64,000 bases of DNA from Gemmatimonadota bacterium (GTDB taxonomy: Bacteria; Latescibacterota; UBA2968; UBA8231), in contig PATE01000063.1 of the NCBI GenBank assembly GCA_002712305.1, positions 56,773 through 120,772 on the forward strand. Reading direction: 5' to 3'. This document shows positions 35,311-44,768 of the stretch, one piece after another. The translations under genes and the position numbers were made by a program. The first letter of the stretch is position 1; every line of letters begins with the position of its first letter. A model generated the notes under the pieces. That model ran no database searches, was not told where the DNA came from, and worked only from the letters and a program-made list of their open reading frames with translations.

Positions 35311-36191
35311 CTCTCATCGTGAGAGAGAGTCCGCTTGGCGTGGACGTGATGGACGCCGATCGCCCACTGGCGCTGTACAGAGTGCGAGACCAGGTGTCGC
35401 GATGGGAGTCTCCGAAACCATCCTTCGCCCCGATTTTCTTCGGCGATGGGCGACAACTCACCGAGCACCGGCCCTGGGATCACCTGTGGCACACGGGGTT
35501 GTTCTTCGGATGGGTTCACGCGAACGACTCAAATCTCTGGGGTGGAGCTTGGTACACACCCGAGACGGGCAAATACGAACGAGTCGAAACGCACGGTATT
35601 CAGCGTCACGATCAGTTCAATGAACTGGGATCGACCGATGCGGGGGGTGTGCGAATCGATCATCATCTCAGTTGGCTGGATGCAGAAGATCACACATTTG
35701 CCACGGAGCAGAGAGTGTGGGACATCGAGCCTTTCGATGGTGGGACACGCTGGTGCGTGGATACGACCATCCAACCTGTCGGTAGACCATTAACCCTTGG
35801 AGCGACCCGGGCAGAAGCTCGCTACAGCGGACTGGTGTTGCGCATGGGCCCCACCTTTGGTCATCCAGAAAGTCCCGCGAGCGAATCACACGCATGGTGC
35901 AGCGAGGGTCGAGAGGGTCACGCGCAGATTATGGGGCAACCTGCCCGCTGGGTTGCGGCCGCGGGCGCATCGGGAGGTATGGTGGCCATGTTCGACCACC
36001 CCGCCAATCCTCGATACCCGTCGACCTGGTTTTGTCGGGCGAACCTGCTCGGTCCTGCCTTGTTGGCCCCCGGTGACCTGGTCACCGATCTGGGCGAGTC
36101 ACTCCAGCTTCGATACGCGATGCTCCTCAGTGACGAGTCGCTGGGCACCACGGCCATCGAGGCCGAGTACAGCAAGTTCGCAGCCTCCTGA
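35307..36191 (+). CDS. PmoA-like (DUF6807-type) protein
   Basis: 294 residues, no signal peptide. The sequence [20 protein letters not shown], then [13 protein letters not shown] and QRHDQFNE, fits the family named PmoA-like after weak similarity to methane oxygenase, now described as DUF6807. Members are common in sugar-degrading bacteria and may be galactose-mutarotase-like or carbohydrate-binding in fold, but no reaction is established. The multiple His, Trp and Asp residues in the first third are conserved-looking. It overlaps the UDP-xylose synthase-like gene by 4 bp, so it is translated with nucleotide-sugar genes. Confidence 0.75.
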   Translation: MTLIVRESPLGVDVMDADRPLALYRVRDQVSRWESPKPSFAPIFFGDGRQLTEHRPWDHLWHTGLFFGWVHANDSNLWGGAWYTPETGKYERVETHGIQRHDQFNELGSTDAGGVRIDHHLSWLDAEDHTFATEQRVWDIEPFDGGTRWCVDTTIQPVGRPLTLGATRAEARYSGLVLRMGPTFGHPESPASESHAWCSEGREGHAQIMGQPARWVAAAGASGGMVAMFDHPANPRYPSTWFCRANLLGPALLAPGDLVTDLGESLQLRYAMLLSDESLGTTAIEAEYSKFAAS

Positions 36192-36259
36192 ACCTGACCC
36201 ATCCTGAGATGATACAATGCAAAAAGGGGGGGGTTGACTCTCAGCAAACGGTGGTTCAT

Positions 36260-36279
36260 TCAAACGGTCATTTGTTTGA
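36260..36279. promoter_or_regulatory. Operator-like inverted repeat before the TetR gene
   Basis: TCAAAC-ggtcattt-GTTTGA is a perfect 6-bp inverted repeat with an 8-bp spacer. It lies about 100 bp before the regulator gene, close to a TTGACT (36234-36239) -35-like sequence that follows a run of eight G residues. The size fits a TetR-family operator, so self-repression of the regulator and pump operon is a reasonable guess. Confidence 0.45.
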
Positions 36280-36377
36280 GAGATCGGCTCGATTATTGGG
36301 CGAGGACATCCGCTGGCTGAAGAACCGCATTTCTGAAGCCTCCCTCCCTCACCGGCAAAGACACCGCATGCGAATTC

Positions 36378-37058
36378 ATGGCACATGATGGCACGGCAAT
36401 GACGGGAACGAAGGTCGGCACCGACACACGCGCCCGCATTCTGGACACGGCGGAGAGGTTGTTCGCCGAGACGGGCCTGGCCGCAACCAGTCTGCGCCAG
36501 ATTACGACGGCTGCAGGTGTGAATCTGGCGGCCGTTCACTACCACTTCGGTTCCAAGGACGGACTCGTCCAGGCGGTTTATGAGCGACACATTGCACCGG
36601 TGAATCGTGAACGACTGCGGCTTCTGGATCTCTACGAAGCGACGCCATCGCCGGGAGCTGCTCAACTCGAACAACTGGTCGAAGCGCTCGTGGGTCCTGT
36701 GTTGCGTCTGAAAAAGGATGATCCAGTTGCGGCTCGATCGGTTCGCTGCCTTATCGGCCGGATCTACTGCGAGCCCGGCGACCAGATGAAATCTGTCCTG
36801 TGCCAGTTCGATGAGATTCGTGAGAGGTTTCCAGCCGCTTTCTCTCGCGCTCTCCCCCACCTGAGTCGAACGGAGCTTCTGTGGCGCGTCCACTTCATGA
36901 TCGGGGCGACTCTCCATACAACTGGAGCCAGGCAACTGTTGGAGCAGGTTTCGGAAGGTCCATGCGACCCCAACAACACGGAAGAGACCGTCAGACAGTT
37001 GGTCCACTTTCTGTGTGCGGGATTGCGTTCCGCATCGACTGCGGCGGAAGAGGTCTGA
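36378..37058 (+). CDS. TetR-family regulator of the adjacent RND efflux operon
   Basis: 226 residues; a shorter start at 36399 (MTGTKVG) is possible. The DNA-binding domain is unmistakable: RILDTAERLFAETGLAATSLRQITTAAGVNLAAVHYHFGSKDGLV. The helix-turn-helix contains the YHF pattern. The C-terminal ligand domain resembles the CerR/DUF1956-like group, with LEQLVEALVGPVLRL and a helical FPAAFSRALPHLSRTELLWRVHF stretch. It is followed by the outer-membrane efflux lipoprotein gene with a 4-bp gap. Such regulators usually repress the pump until a toxic compound binds. Confidence 0.9.
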   Translation: MAHDGTAMTGTKVGTDTRARILDTAERLFAETGLAATSLRQITTAAGVNLAAVHYHFGSKDGLVQAVYERHIAPVNRERLRLLDLYEATPSPGAAQLEQLVEALVGPVLRLKKDDPVAARSVRCLIGRIYCEPGDQMKSVLCQFDEIRERFPAAFSRALPHLSRTELLWRVHFMIGATLHTTGARQLLEQVSEGPCDPNNTEETVRQLVHFLCAGLRSASTAAEEV

Positions 37059-37062
37059 CGCC

Positions 37063-38553
37063 ATGAGAGTGGCTTTCGTTTTGATCGGTTTGACCCTGAC
37101 CTGCTGTGCGAAGATTCCCGCTGTGCAATACCCAATCCTGGAAATCGAAACACCTGACCGATGGACAGCGACCGCCAACCAGTCGCCAGATCAGCAGGCG
37201 GAAACACACCAGGCCGATTCGATCGGGGTGAGCAGAGAGGCTCCCTCCACCGCGTGGTGGGCAGACCTGGGCGATTCGGTGCTGACGGCGCTGATCGTCG
37301 AAGGCCTGCGCAGCAACCACGACTTGAAAGCCGCGGCGCATCGACTTGAGATCGCCGTTGCACAAGCGCGCATCGCGGGAGCTCCCATCACACCGCAGGC
37401 GACGGCCGGTGTCGATGCCAGCCGATCGCGTCGCAACTTCATCGGGTTCCCCCTCGGTGGCGGTGCCGGTGACGGTGTCGTCGCTTCGGAGACGACCGGT
37501 CTCAACGCCAACATCCTGATCTCCTGGGAGGTCGACCTGTGGGGGAGAATGCGTGCCGGTCACGCAGCTGCCCTGGCCGATGTCGGCGCGGCCCAGGCGG
37601 ACCTAGCCGGCGCACGGGTGTCCCTGGCGGCACAGATTGGGCGACTGCTTTTCTCCGTCATCGAGGCCCAAAATCAACTCGATCTGGCGATCGCCACCGC
37701 CGCCAATCAAGATCGTACGGCTCGTCAGATCGAGGACCGCTATGACCGCGGTCTGCGTTCGTCTCTCGATCTGCGTCTGGCGCGATCTGGCGCGGCCAGC
37801 TCTCGGGCTGCTGTCGCGGCTCGACGGAGCCAGCTTGACGCCACAAAGAGAAGTCTCGAGACCCTGCTGGGACGTTATCCGTCGGCGACACTGTCTTCAA
37901 TGCCCGACCTGCCGGTGGTCGATGGTCCCGTTCCGGCAGGCATGCCAGCACAGCTCATTCAGCGCCGACCCGACCTGGCCGCCGGTGAGCGCCGGATTCG
38001 TGCCGCTCAATTGCGAGGCAAACAGGCCCGACGATCCCTGCTGCCGAGAATCAGCTTGACCGCGTCCGGAGGCCGATCCAGTGAGTCGCTGGGGGATCTG
38101 CTCGACGGTGACTACAGCGTCTGGAATCTTGTGGCCAATCTCTCCCAGCCCCTGCTGCAAGTAGGCCGACTGCGCGCTCAGGTTGATCTGACGGCGGCCG
38201 CCGAGGAAGCGGCCCTGGCAGAGTATGCGGCGATCGCGCTGCGCGCCTACGCACAGGTTGAGGGGGCCTTGGAGGCCGAACTGTCCCTGGCAGAGCAAGA
38301 GCAGGCCATGCGAGTGGCTGCATCGGAGGCTCGAGCCGCAGAGAGAGTCGCCCAGGACCGATACGCACGTGGGCTCATCAACTACATCGCTCTGATGGAA
38401 TCCCAACAGCGGGCTTTCTCTGCCCAAAGCCAACTGCTCAGCGTTCGTAGGTCACGTCTCGAAGCGCGGGTTGATTTGTACGTCGCTCTGGGGGGAGGGT
38501 TTTCCCTTTCCCCCTCATCCTCAGCACCTGACACCCAAGAGACCGGTACATGA
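37063..38553 (+). CDS. Outer-membrane efflux lipoprotein, TolC/OprM (NodT) family
   Basis: 496 residues from the ATG at 37063; the longer frame from 37015 overlaps the regulator. The N-terminus has a short signal with Cys residues near 15-16 (TLTCCAKIP), consistent with lipidation. Two outer-membrane-efflux repeats follow. AWWADLGDSVLTALIVEGLRSNHDL is the family N-terminal signature; LISWEVDLWGRMRAG and PAQLIQRRPDLAAGERRIRAAQ are conserved in NodT-type proteins; the C-terminal half has matching coiled-coil heptads. It forms the trimeric outer-membrane channel of the pump. It overlaps the adaptor gene by 4 bp. Confidence 0.92.
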   Translation: MRVAFVLIGLTLTCCAKIPAVQYPILEIETPDRWTATANQSPDQQAETHQADSIGVSREAPSTAWWADLGDSVLTALIVEGLRSNHDLKAAAHRLEIAVAQARIAGAPITPQATAGVDASRSRRNFIGFPLGGGAGDGVVASETTGLNANILISWEVDLWGRMRAGHAAALADVGAAQADLAGARVSLAAQIGRLLFSVIEAQNQLDLAIATAANQDRTARQIEDRYDRGLRSSLDLRLARSGAASSRAAVAARRSQLDATKRSLETLLGRYPSATLSSMPDLPVVDGPVPAGMPAQLIQRRPDLAAGERRIRAAQLRGKQARRSLLPRISLTASGGRSSESLGDLLDGDYSVWNLVANLSQPLLQVGRLRAQVDLTAAAEEAALAEYAAIALRAYAQVEGALEAELSLAEQEQAMRVAASEARAAERVAQDRYARGLINYIALMESQQRAFSAQSQLLSVRRSRLEARVDLYVALGGGFSLSPSSSAPDTQETGT

Positions 38554-39803
38554 GCAAGATGGCACGAGTCGTGTCTCCCATCGTCATCGTCATCGGCGGC
38601 GTGGCGCTCTTCTTTCTTCTCAGTTCGATGCGAGCCGCACCCGAACGGGTCGAGCGGGTGGACCTGGGTCCTCTCGTGCAATCGATCCATGCCGAGGCCA
38701 GCCCACTACAGGTGAGTGTGCGTGCTCAGGGTACGGTGAGACCGGATCGAGAGATCGACCTGGTGCCGCAGGTCTCGGGTGTCATCGAATGGATCTCACC
38801 GGAGTTGGAAGCCGGTGGTTTCTTCGCCACCGCAGATGCGCTCATGCGCATCGAGGCTGAGGACTATGAACTCGCCCTCGAACAGGCCCGCGCGGAGGTC
38901 GAACGCAGTCAGTTCCACCTGCAGATCGAACAGGGCGAGGCCGAGGTGGCGCGTCTGGAGTGGGAGCGCCTTCGTCCCGACCAGGTGGCCGATCCCCTGG
39001 CACTTCGACTGCCACAGGTGCAGGCATCGGAAGCGGGGCTGCGAGCGGCACAGGCCAGGTTGCGAGAGGCCGAGCTTCGCCTGGAGCGAACCACCTTGCG
39101 AGCTCCCTTTCATGGGCGGGTGCGGGCCGTGAATGTCGATGCGGGTCAATTCGTTGGCGCGGGTCAGCCCATCGGCCGGATCTACAGCATCGAAAAGGCA
39201 CAGATCGTTGTACCCGTCCCCGATGAAGAGTTGGCGTGGATCGACGTGCCCAAGATGGACAGGCAGGTCTCGTCCGATCCGGTCTCGACCGACCCGTCAC
39301 CGGGCGTAGCGTCCGTCGATTCGGAAGTGCCCACACCCGAACCACCGGTCACCATCCGTGCTCGGTACGCAGGGCGTGATCATCGGTGGGAAGGGCGCAT
39401 CCTTCGCAGCGAAGGCGAGCTGGATCCGCGCAGTCGAATGGTGCGGCTCGTGATCGAAGTCAGCGATCCGTACCGACGGGTGACTCCCTCTGTACCCCAG
39501 CAGGGAACGGCGGAGTTCTCACCCTTGATGGTGGGCTTGTTCTGCGACGTGGAAATTCGCGGACGAACACTGCAGAATGTCGTGTCCCTTCCACGATCGG
39601 CCATCCATGATGGCAACCAGGTATGGGTGGCCACCCGACCTGGAACGCTTCGTGTTCAGTCTGTAGACGTGGTGCGCACGGATCGCGAGCGAGGACTGGT
39701 CAGAATGGTCCTGAACGAGGGTGATCGCATCATCACCTCTCAACTGCGCGGCATCACCGACGGTATGCGGATCCGTGTTACCGATGACGGAGGCCGTCCA
39801 TGA
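38550..39803 (+). CDS. RND efflux periplasmic adaptor (membrane fusion protein)
   Basis: 417 residues. One N-terminal membrane segment (IVIVIGGVALFFLLSS) anchors it. The lipoyl-type domain halves are visible around PDREIDLVPQVSGVIEW and RTTLRAPFHGRVRAVNVDAGQFV, separated by a long helical hairpin rich in Ala, Glu and Arg (residues about 110-180). The beta-barrel and membrane-proximal domains follow, ending RGITDGMRIRVT. A Pro/Ser-rich linker (about 240-270) is an insertion relative to short family members. It couples the inner-membrane permease to the outer-membrane channel. ATGA-type overlaps join it to both neighbouring genes. Confidence 0.92.
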   Translation: MSKMARVVSPIVIVIGGVALFFLLSSMRAAPERVERVDLGPLVQSIHAEASPLQVSVRAQGTVRPDREIDLVPQVSGVIEWISPELEAGGFFATADALMRIEAEDYELALEQARAEVERSQFHLQIEQGEAEVARLEWERLRPDQVADPLALRLPQVQASEAGLRAAQARLREAELRLERTTLRAPFHGRVRAVNVDAGQFVGAGQPIGRIYSIEKAQIVVPVPDEELAWIDVPKMDRQVSSDPVSTDPSPGVASVDSEVPTPEPPVTIRARYAGRDHRWEGRILRSEGELDPRSRMVRLVIEVSDPYRRVTPSVPQQGTAEFSPLMVGLFCDVEIRGRTLQNVVSLPRSAIHDGNQVWVATRPGTLRVQSVDVVRTDRERGLVRMVLNEGDRIITSQLRGITDGMRIRVTDDGGRP

Positions 39804-42800
39804 TCAAGTCCGTCACCTGGATGGCCCGCAATCACGTAGCAGCCAACCTGTTGATGATCTTCGTCATGGTCGCCGGGATCCTCGGCATCGTCCGGATGAA
39901 AAAAGAGACCTTCCCCGAGTTCGATCTCGACATCATCCAGATCCAGGTGCCCTATCTGGGTGCCAGTCCCGAGGACGTGGAAGATGGCGTTGTGCGTCGA
40001 ATCGAAGAGCGACTCAACGGATTGGAAGGGATCCGTCGAGTGTCCGCTACAGCAGCAGAGGGAATGGCCATGGTCAGCGTCGAACTGGATCTTGGCGCCG
40101 ACGGTGAGCAAGTCCTCGAGGACATCAAGAACGAAATCGATCGAATCGACACGTTTCCCGCCGAGACGGAGACGCCCATCATCAAGGAGATGACGCGCCG
40201 TAATCGCGTTATCGACATCGTTGTCTTCGGCGATGTCACTGAACGGGCCCTCAAGGTGGCCGCCGAGCGCGTCCGTGAAGATCTGCGCGCCTCGCCGCTC
40301 GTGTCGCAAGTCGAATTGGTCGGAGTCCGTATCGACGAGATCTCCGTCGAGGTCTCAGAGGCATCTCTGCGGCGTCACTCACTCACGCTGGACGACATCG
40401 CCCTCGCTATCCGCCGAACCAGCCTCGACCTGCCTGCGGGCAGCGTCAAAGGAGAGGGCGGCGAGATCTTGCTGCGCACGAAGGGTCTGCTCTATGACGG
40501 GCGCGACTACGAATCGATCGTCGTACAAACCGCACCCGACGGGACACAGCTGAGGCTGGGACAACTGGCCACGATCGTCGACGGATTCGAGGACAGCGAC
40601 CTCATCTCGCGTTTTGAAGGGCGGCCTGCTGCGGTGATCGGGGCCTATCGTACGGGCAACGAGAGCGCCCTCGAGATCTCGGACTTCGTGAAATCCTATG
40701 TGGCCGATCAACGATCGATGATGCCGGTTGGCGTCGAGATCGACTTCGTACGCGATGACGCACGACTATTGCGAAGCCGCCTGGACCTACTGATTCGCAA
40801 TGCCCAACTCGGGCTGATCCTCGTCTTCATTGTGCTGAGTCTGTTCCTCGATCTGCGGCTTGCCTTCTGGGTGATGATGGGGATCCCCATCTCCTTCCTG
40901 GGAAGTTTCCTGCTCATCGAACCCTTCGATGTCTCGATCAACATGCTCTCCCTGTTCGCCTTTATCGTCGCTCTCGGCATCGTTGTGGACGATGCGATTG
41001 TTGTTGGCGAGAACATCTTCGCCCACCGCGAGCGGGGGAAACCCTTCCTGCAGGCGGCCATCGATGGAACGTTGGAGGTCGGCAAACCGGTCATCTTTAC
41101 GATCCTTACCTCCATCGTTGCTTTCATGCCATTGGCCTTCGTCGACGGTGTGATGGGCAAGTTCATGTTCGTCATTCCCATCATCGTTGTCTCCGTTCTC
41201 GTGCTGTCCCTCGTCGAAGCCCTCTACATCCTGCCCGCGCACCTTTCGAGCCAGGCAGGAAGGGTGAGCAGACTTCTCGGCTTCCTCTTCTCGCGACCCC
41301 TTCAGTGGCACGGCCGCACATCGGCTGCAGTCAATCGGGGTATGCGGCACGTGATCGACCATTGGTATACACCGCTGGTGCGCTCGGCCGTACGCAATTC
41401 GCCGACGACCATGGCCATCGGAATCGCCGTCATGCTGGCGACCTTCGGCTGGGTCGCAGGAGGCCACATCAAGTTTGTTTTCATGCCGACCATCGATTCC
41501 GACTGGGTCACTATCGCCATCGAAATGCCCCAGGGCACGACCGTCGATCAGACGCGACGGGTGGTGAGTCACATCGAGCGGGCAGCCATGGATGTAAGGG
41601 ACCGACTCGATGCTGAACGAGGCGTTGCAGATGCCGACGCATCGATTTACCGAAATGTCTTCAGCCTCATCGGTGATCAGCCGATGGGGGCCCGCTCGCG
41701 CTTCACCCCCACCGGCAGTGCCGGTGGCCAGGCGCACCTGGCCGAAATTGTGATCGAGCTGCTGCCTTCGGAGGAACGCACCGTGTCGAGTTCCTCAATT
41801 GTCGCCCACGTCAGGGCCGCTGCCGGCGACCTGTCCGGACCTGAATCGGTGACCTATACGGCCAGCCTGTTCACCATCGGCAATGCGATCGAAATCCAGC
41901 TTGCGTCAGCGGATTTTGAGCAATTGCTGGTCGCCGTCGAGCGACTCAAGGACGAGATCGCCAGTTATCCAGGAACCAGCGAAATCCAGGACAGTTTCAA
42001 AGAGGGCAAGTTGGAGATGCGGCTGGACCTCAAGCCCCAGGCTCGCGTGCTCGGTCTGACTATGGCTGATCTGGCTCGCCAGGTGCGTTCCGGTTTCTAC
42101 GGTGCCGAGGCACTGCGTATTCAACGGGGGAGCGATGACGCGCGCGTGATGGTGCGTTATCCGGCAGACGAGCGACGGGCCCTGGGTGACATCGAGGGGA
42201 TGCGGATCCGCACGCCTGCGGGTGATGAGGTGCCCTTCTCCTACGTCGCCGACGTGAGCCTTGGCCACGGATACGCATCCATTCAACGCAGCGATGGCCA
42301 GCGCATCGTCAACGTCACCGCAGATGTGGACGACCGCGTCGGAAACGCGGAACAGATCAATAGCGATCTGCAGTCGCGCTTCCTGCCGCGACTGATTCAG
42401 GACTATCCAGGCCTCCGGTTCAGTTACGAGGGCGAGCAGCGGGAGCAGGCGGATTCCTTTGCAAGTCTCGCTCAGGGGTTTCTGGTGGCCATGCTGGCCA
42501 TCTATGCGTTGCTGGCCATCCCTTTCAAGTCCTACACGCAACCCCTCGTCGTGATGAGCGCGATCCCCTTTGGTATGATCGGCGCGGTCTGGGGTCACGT
42601 CGTGATGGGACTCGATCTGGCCATGTTGAGCATGTTCGGTGTTGTCGCCCTGTCTGGTGTGGTGGTCAACGACTCGCTGATTCTGCTAAGCTTCTACAAT
42701 AGCCTTCGCGACCAGGGGCTGACCCGTGACGAGGCCATCGTCGAGGCGGGGCGCGCTCGATTCCGCCCCATTGTGCTGACCTCAGCGACGACCTTCTTCG

Positions 42801-43012
42801 CCCTGTTGCCGATGATCCTGGAGAAGAGTGTTCAGGCCCAATTCCTGATTCCCATGGCCGTGAGTCTCGGATTCGGCATTCTCTTTGCGACCTTCATCAT
42901 TCTGATCGGTGTCCCTGCAGGCATGAAGAGCCTGGACATGGTGCTCAGTCAGGTAGAGCGGCGCCGATCCCCCGATCCGGAGGCCCCGTTGGGCGCCGAT
43001 CCCGCGATCTAA
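39800..43012 (+). CDS. RND-family efflux permease
   Basis: 1070 residues, the standard size of an RND transporter with twelve membrane helices and two large periplasmic loops. The N-terminus NHVAANLLMIFVMVAGILGIVRMKKETFPEF and porter-domain stretch VPYLGASPEDVEDGVVRRIEE are typical. The membrane block FIVALGIVVDDAIVVGEN includes the proton-relay aspartate pair. The second half has FGVVALSGVVVNDSLILLSF and RARFRPIVLTSATTFFALLPM. It exports drugs, lipids or metabolites using the proton gradient; substrate unknown. It is the last gene of the regulator-channel-adaptor-permease operon. Confidence 0.95.
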   Translation: MIKSVTWMARNHVAANLLMIFVMVAGILGIVRMKKETFPEFDLDIIQIQVPYLGASPEDVEDGVVRRIEERLNGLEGIRRVSATAAEGMAMVSVELDLGADGEQVLEDIKNEIDRIDTFPAETETPIIKEMTRRNRVIDIVVFGDVTERALKVAAERVREDLRASPLVSQVELVGVRIDEISVEVSEASLRRHSLTLDDIALAIRRTSLDLPAGSVKGEGGEILLRTKGLLYDGRDYESIVVQTAPDGTQLRLGQLATIVDGFEDSDLISRFEGRPAAVIGAYRTGNESALEISDFVKSYVADQRSMMPVGVEIDFVRDDARLLRSRLDLLIRNAQLGLILVFIVLSLFLDLRLAFWVMMGIPISFLGSFLLIEPFDVSINMLSLFAFIVALGIVVDDAIVVGENIFAHRERGKPFLQAAIDGTLEVGKPVIFTILTSIVAFMPLAFVDGVMGKFMFVIPIIVVSVLVLSLVEALYILPAHLSSQAGRVSRLLGFLFSRPLQWHGRTSAAVNRGMRHVIDHWYTPLVRSAVRNSPTTMAIGIAVMLATFGWVAGGHIKFVFMPTIDSDWVTIAIEMPQGTTVDQTRRVVSHIERAAMDVRDRLDAERGVADADASIYRNVFSLIGDQPMGARSRFTPTGSAGGQAHLAEIVIELLPSEERTVSSSSIVAHVRAAAGDLSGPESVTYTASLFTIGNAIEIQLASADFEQLLVAVERLKDEIASYPGTSEIQDSFKEGKLEMRLDLKPQARVLGLTMADLARQVRSGFYGAEALRIQRGSDDARVMVRYPADERRALGDIEGMRIRTPAGDEVPFSYVADVSLGHGYASIQRSDGQRIVNVTADVDDRVGNAEQINSDLQSRFLPRLIQDYPGLRFSYEGEQREQADSFASLAQGFLVAMLAIYALLAIPFKSYTQPLVVMSAIPFGMIGAVWGHVVMGLDLAMLSMFGVVALSGVVVNDSLILLSFYNSLRDQGLTRDEAIVEAGRARFRPIVLTSATTFFALLPMILEKSVQAQFLIPMAVSLGFGILFATFIILIGVPAGMKSLDMVLSQVERRRSPDPEAPLGADPAI

Positions 43013-43062
43013 AGGGTCCGACGTTTCCAGGTCGGTTCCCGGATTTGTAGGTCGGCAATTGC

Positions 43063-43090
43063 TTGACAGCAGCCCCGCCTCGGGTAACTT
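43063..43090 (+). promoter_or_regulatory. Predicted promoter of the molybdenum hydroxylase operon
   Basis: TTGACA (43063-43068), a 16-bp spacer, TAACTT (43085-43090). The expected start site is about 100 bp before the first gene. The first gene uses a TTG codon preceded by a good AGGAG sequence. Confidence 0.55.
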
Positions 43091-43198
43091 TCCCGGCCCG
43101 TCGGTCCGTTTCTACGATCGGCAACCGGTTTCGTAAACTGCGTCCGCCTTTGAGCGGGCGTTTCTCCAACGACCCTGCAACAATTCAGGAGCTACCCG

Positions 43199-44131
43199 TT
43201 GAGAGATTTTGAGTACACCGCACCCAGCACGCTCAGGGAAGCGGTCAAACTCCTGTCCGAGAAGGGGGAGGCCGCCCGTGTTCTTGCGGGAGGTACCGAC
43301 TTGATCGTGCAGTTAAGGGCGCGTCGCTTCCAGCCAGAACGCGTCGTCGATGTCAAGAACATCCCCGAAGTCAATGAACTGTCCGTCAGCCCTCGAAAGG
43401 GTCTGCGAATCGGTGCAGCGGTTCCCTGTCACCGCATCTACGCCGATGAGGGGGTCAAAGAGCAGTTCGCCGGACTCACCGACGCGTCGATGATCATCGG
43501 TGGTATCCAGATCCAGGGACGGGCCAGCCTCGGCGGCAACCTTTGCAACGCCTCGCCGAGTGCCGACAGCATTCCTGCCCTCATCGCCTACGGTGCCGAG
43601 GCGGAAGTCATCGGCCCCGACGGAAAACGCAAGATCGCCGTCGAAGATTTCTGCACAGGCCCTGGATCCAACGCCCTGAAGCCCGGGGAAATGTTGGTGG
43701 CCATCCGGATGCCCTTGCCCAAGAACAACAGCGGTGGACATTACCTGCGATTCATCCCACGCAACGAAATGGACATCGCCGTCGTAGGCGCTGGTGCGTT
43801 CGTCGAGTTGGGTGGACGCAGCAAGACACGCGTGTTCAAGTCAGCTCGTATTGCCCTGGCGGCTGTCGCCCCCACACCATTGCTGGTCGCTGAGGCGGGA
43901 GCTTCCCTCGAGGGGCAACCCGTCACAGAAGAAACCATCGCCGCCGCTGCGGCGATCGCCCAGGAGGCGGCGCGTCCGATCAGCGACATGCGCGGGCCGG
44001 CCGAGTATCGCCGACATCTCGTCGGTGTGCTGACCAAGCGTGCTCTGATCGGTGCTGTGAAGCGCGCCAATGGCGAATTTGTGCCCAATGCCGTGCAGTC
44101 CAACGGCCATCCTGTCTATCAACTGTCCTGA
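43199..44131 (+). CDS. Molybdenum hydroxylase FAD-binding subunit (CoxM/XdhB-like)
   Basis: 310 residues from a TTG, chosen because AGGAG lies 8 bp upstream and RDFEYTAPSTLREAVKLL is the normal start of the family. The FAD motifs are ARVLAGGTDLIVQLRARR and MIIGGIQIQGRASLGGNLCNASPSAD. The C-terminal CO dehydrogenase-flavoprotein domain runs from about residue 175. It shuttles electrons from the iron-sulfur subunit to an acceptor. It is the first of three subunit genes in medium-small-large order, as in the cox operons, but the large subunit lacks CO dehydrogenase features. Confidence 0.92.
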   Translation: MRDFEYTAPSTLREAVKLLSEKGEAARVLAGGTDLIVQLRARRFQPERVVDVKNIPEVNELSVSPRKGLRIGAAVPCHRIYADEGVKEQFAGLTDASMIIGGIQIQGRASLGGNLCNASPSADSIPALIAYGAEAEVIGPDGKRKIAVEDFCTGPGSNALKPGEMLVAIRMPLPKNNSGGHYLRFIPRNEMDIAVVGAGAFVELGGRSKTRVFKSARIALAAVAPTPLLVAEAGASLEGQPVTEETIAAAAAIAQEAARPISDMRGPAEYRRHLVGVLTKRALIGAVKRANGEFVPNAVQSNGHPVYQLS

Positions 44132-44165
44132 CGCACGACGCTCTCACCGACAAAGGCTACTTAGC

Positions 44166-44636
44166 ATGAGCAAGATCCACGTCCAATGCACCATCAACGG
44201 TGAGCCCACGGAGTTTCTCTGCGAGGCACGTCAGAGTCTTCTGGAGGTCCTGCGTGAGGAACTTGGTTTCACCGGCACGAAAGAAGGCTGCAACGACGGC
44301 AATTGCGGGGCTTGCAGCGTCACCGTCGACGGTGTCCTCGTCGACTCCTGCCTCATTCTTGCAGCCGAGGTTCAGGACAAGACCGTCGGCACCGTCGAAG
44401 GACTAGCCAGCGCCGAGGGGCTACATCCACTCCAGCAGAAGTTTCTGGAGCATGCGAGCCTTCAGTGTGGTATTTGCACGCCCGGTTTCCTGGTGGCAAG
44501 CAAAGCCCTGCTTGACGCCAATCCCAATCCCAGCCAGCACGAGATTCGGCACTGGTTGGCCGGCAATCTGTGTCGTTGCACCGGTTACGACAAGATCGTG
44601 CGCGCCGTCCTCGACGCCGCTGGAACCGCCGAGTAA
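44166..44636 (+). CDS. Molybdenum hydroxylase 2Fe-2S subunit (CoxS-like)
   Basis: 156 residues from the ATG at 44166; the longer frame from 44070 overlaps the previous gene. The plant-type ferredoxin cluster ligands are in EGCNDGNCGACSV, with a further Cys in DSCLIL. The second cluster is held by CGICTPGF and LCRCTGYDK. Both clusters are therefore complete. It connects the molybdenum cofactor of the large subunit to FAD. A 132-bp gap separates it from the large-subunit gene. Confidence 0.94.
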   Translation: MSKIHVQCTINGEPTEFLCEARQSLLEVLREELGFTGTKEGCNDGNCGACSVTVDGVLVDSCLILAAEVQDKTVGTVEGLASAEGLHPLQQKFLEHASLQCGICTPGFLVASKALLDANPNPSQHEIRHWLAGNLCRCTGYDKIVRAVLDAAGTAE

Positions 44637-44768
44637 CGGCGCCAGCACAGGGCACGCGAACGCGGTATCGATCTCGACGGCGCTGGTCTCCCACGGAGGC
44701 TGGCGCCGTCTTTTTCGCATGGATCGATTCACAAAGGGTCCGACACCCGAACTCGGAGATGACAACCC

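Noticed and set aside
40787-41737. 316-residue minus-strand frame inside the RND permease
   Set aside because: Antisense to the permease core; composition (long runs of His, Asp, Glu) is typical of a shadow frame.
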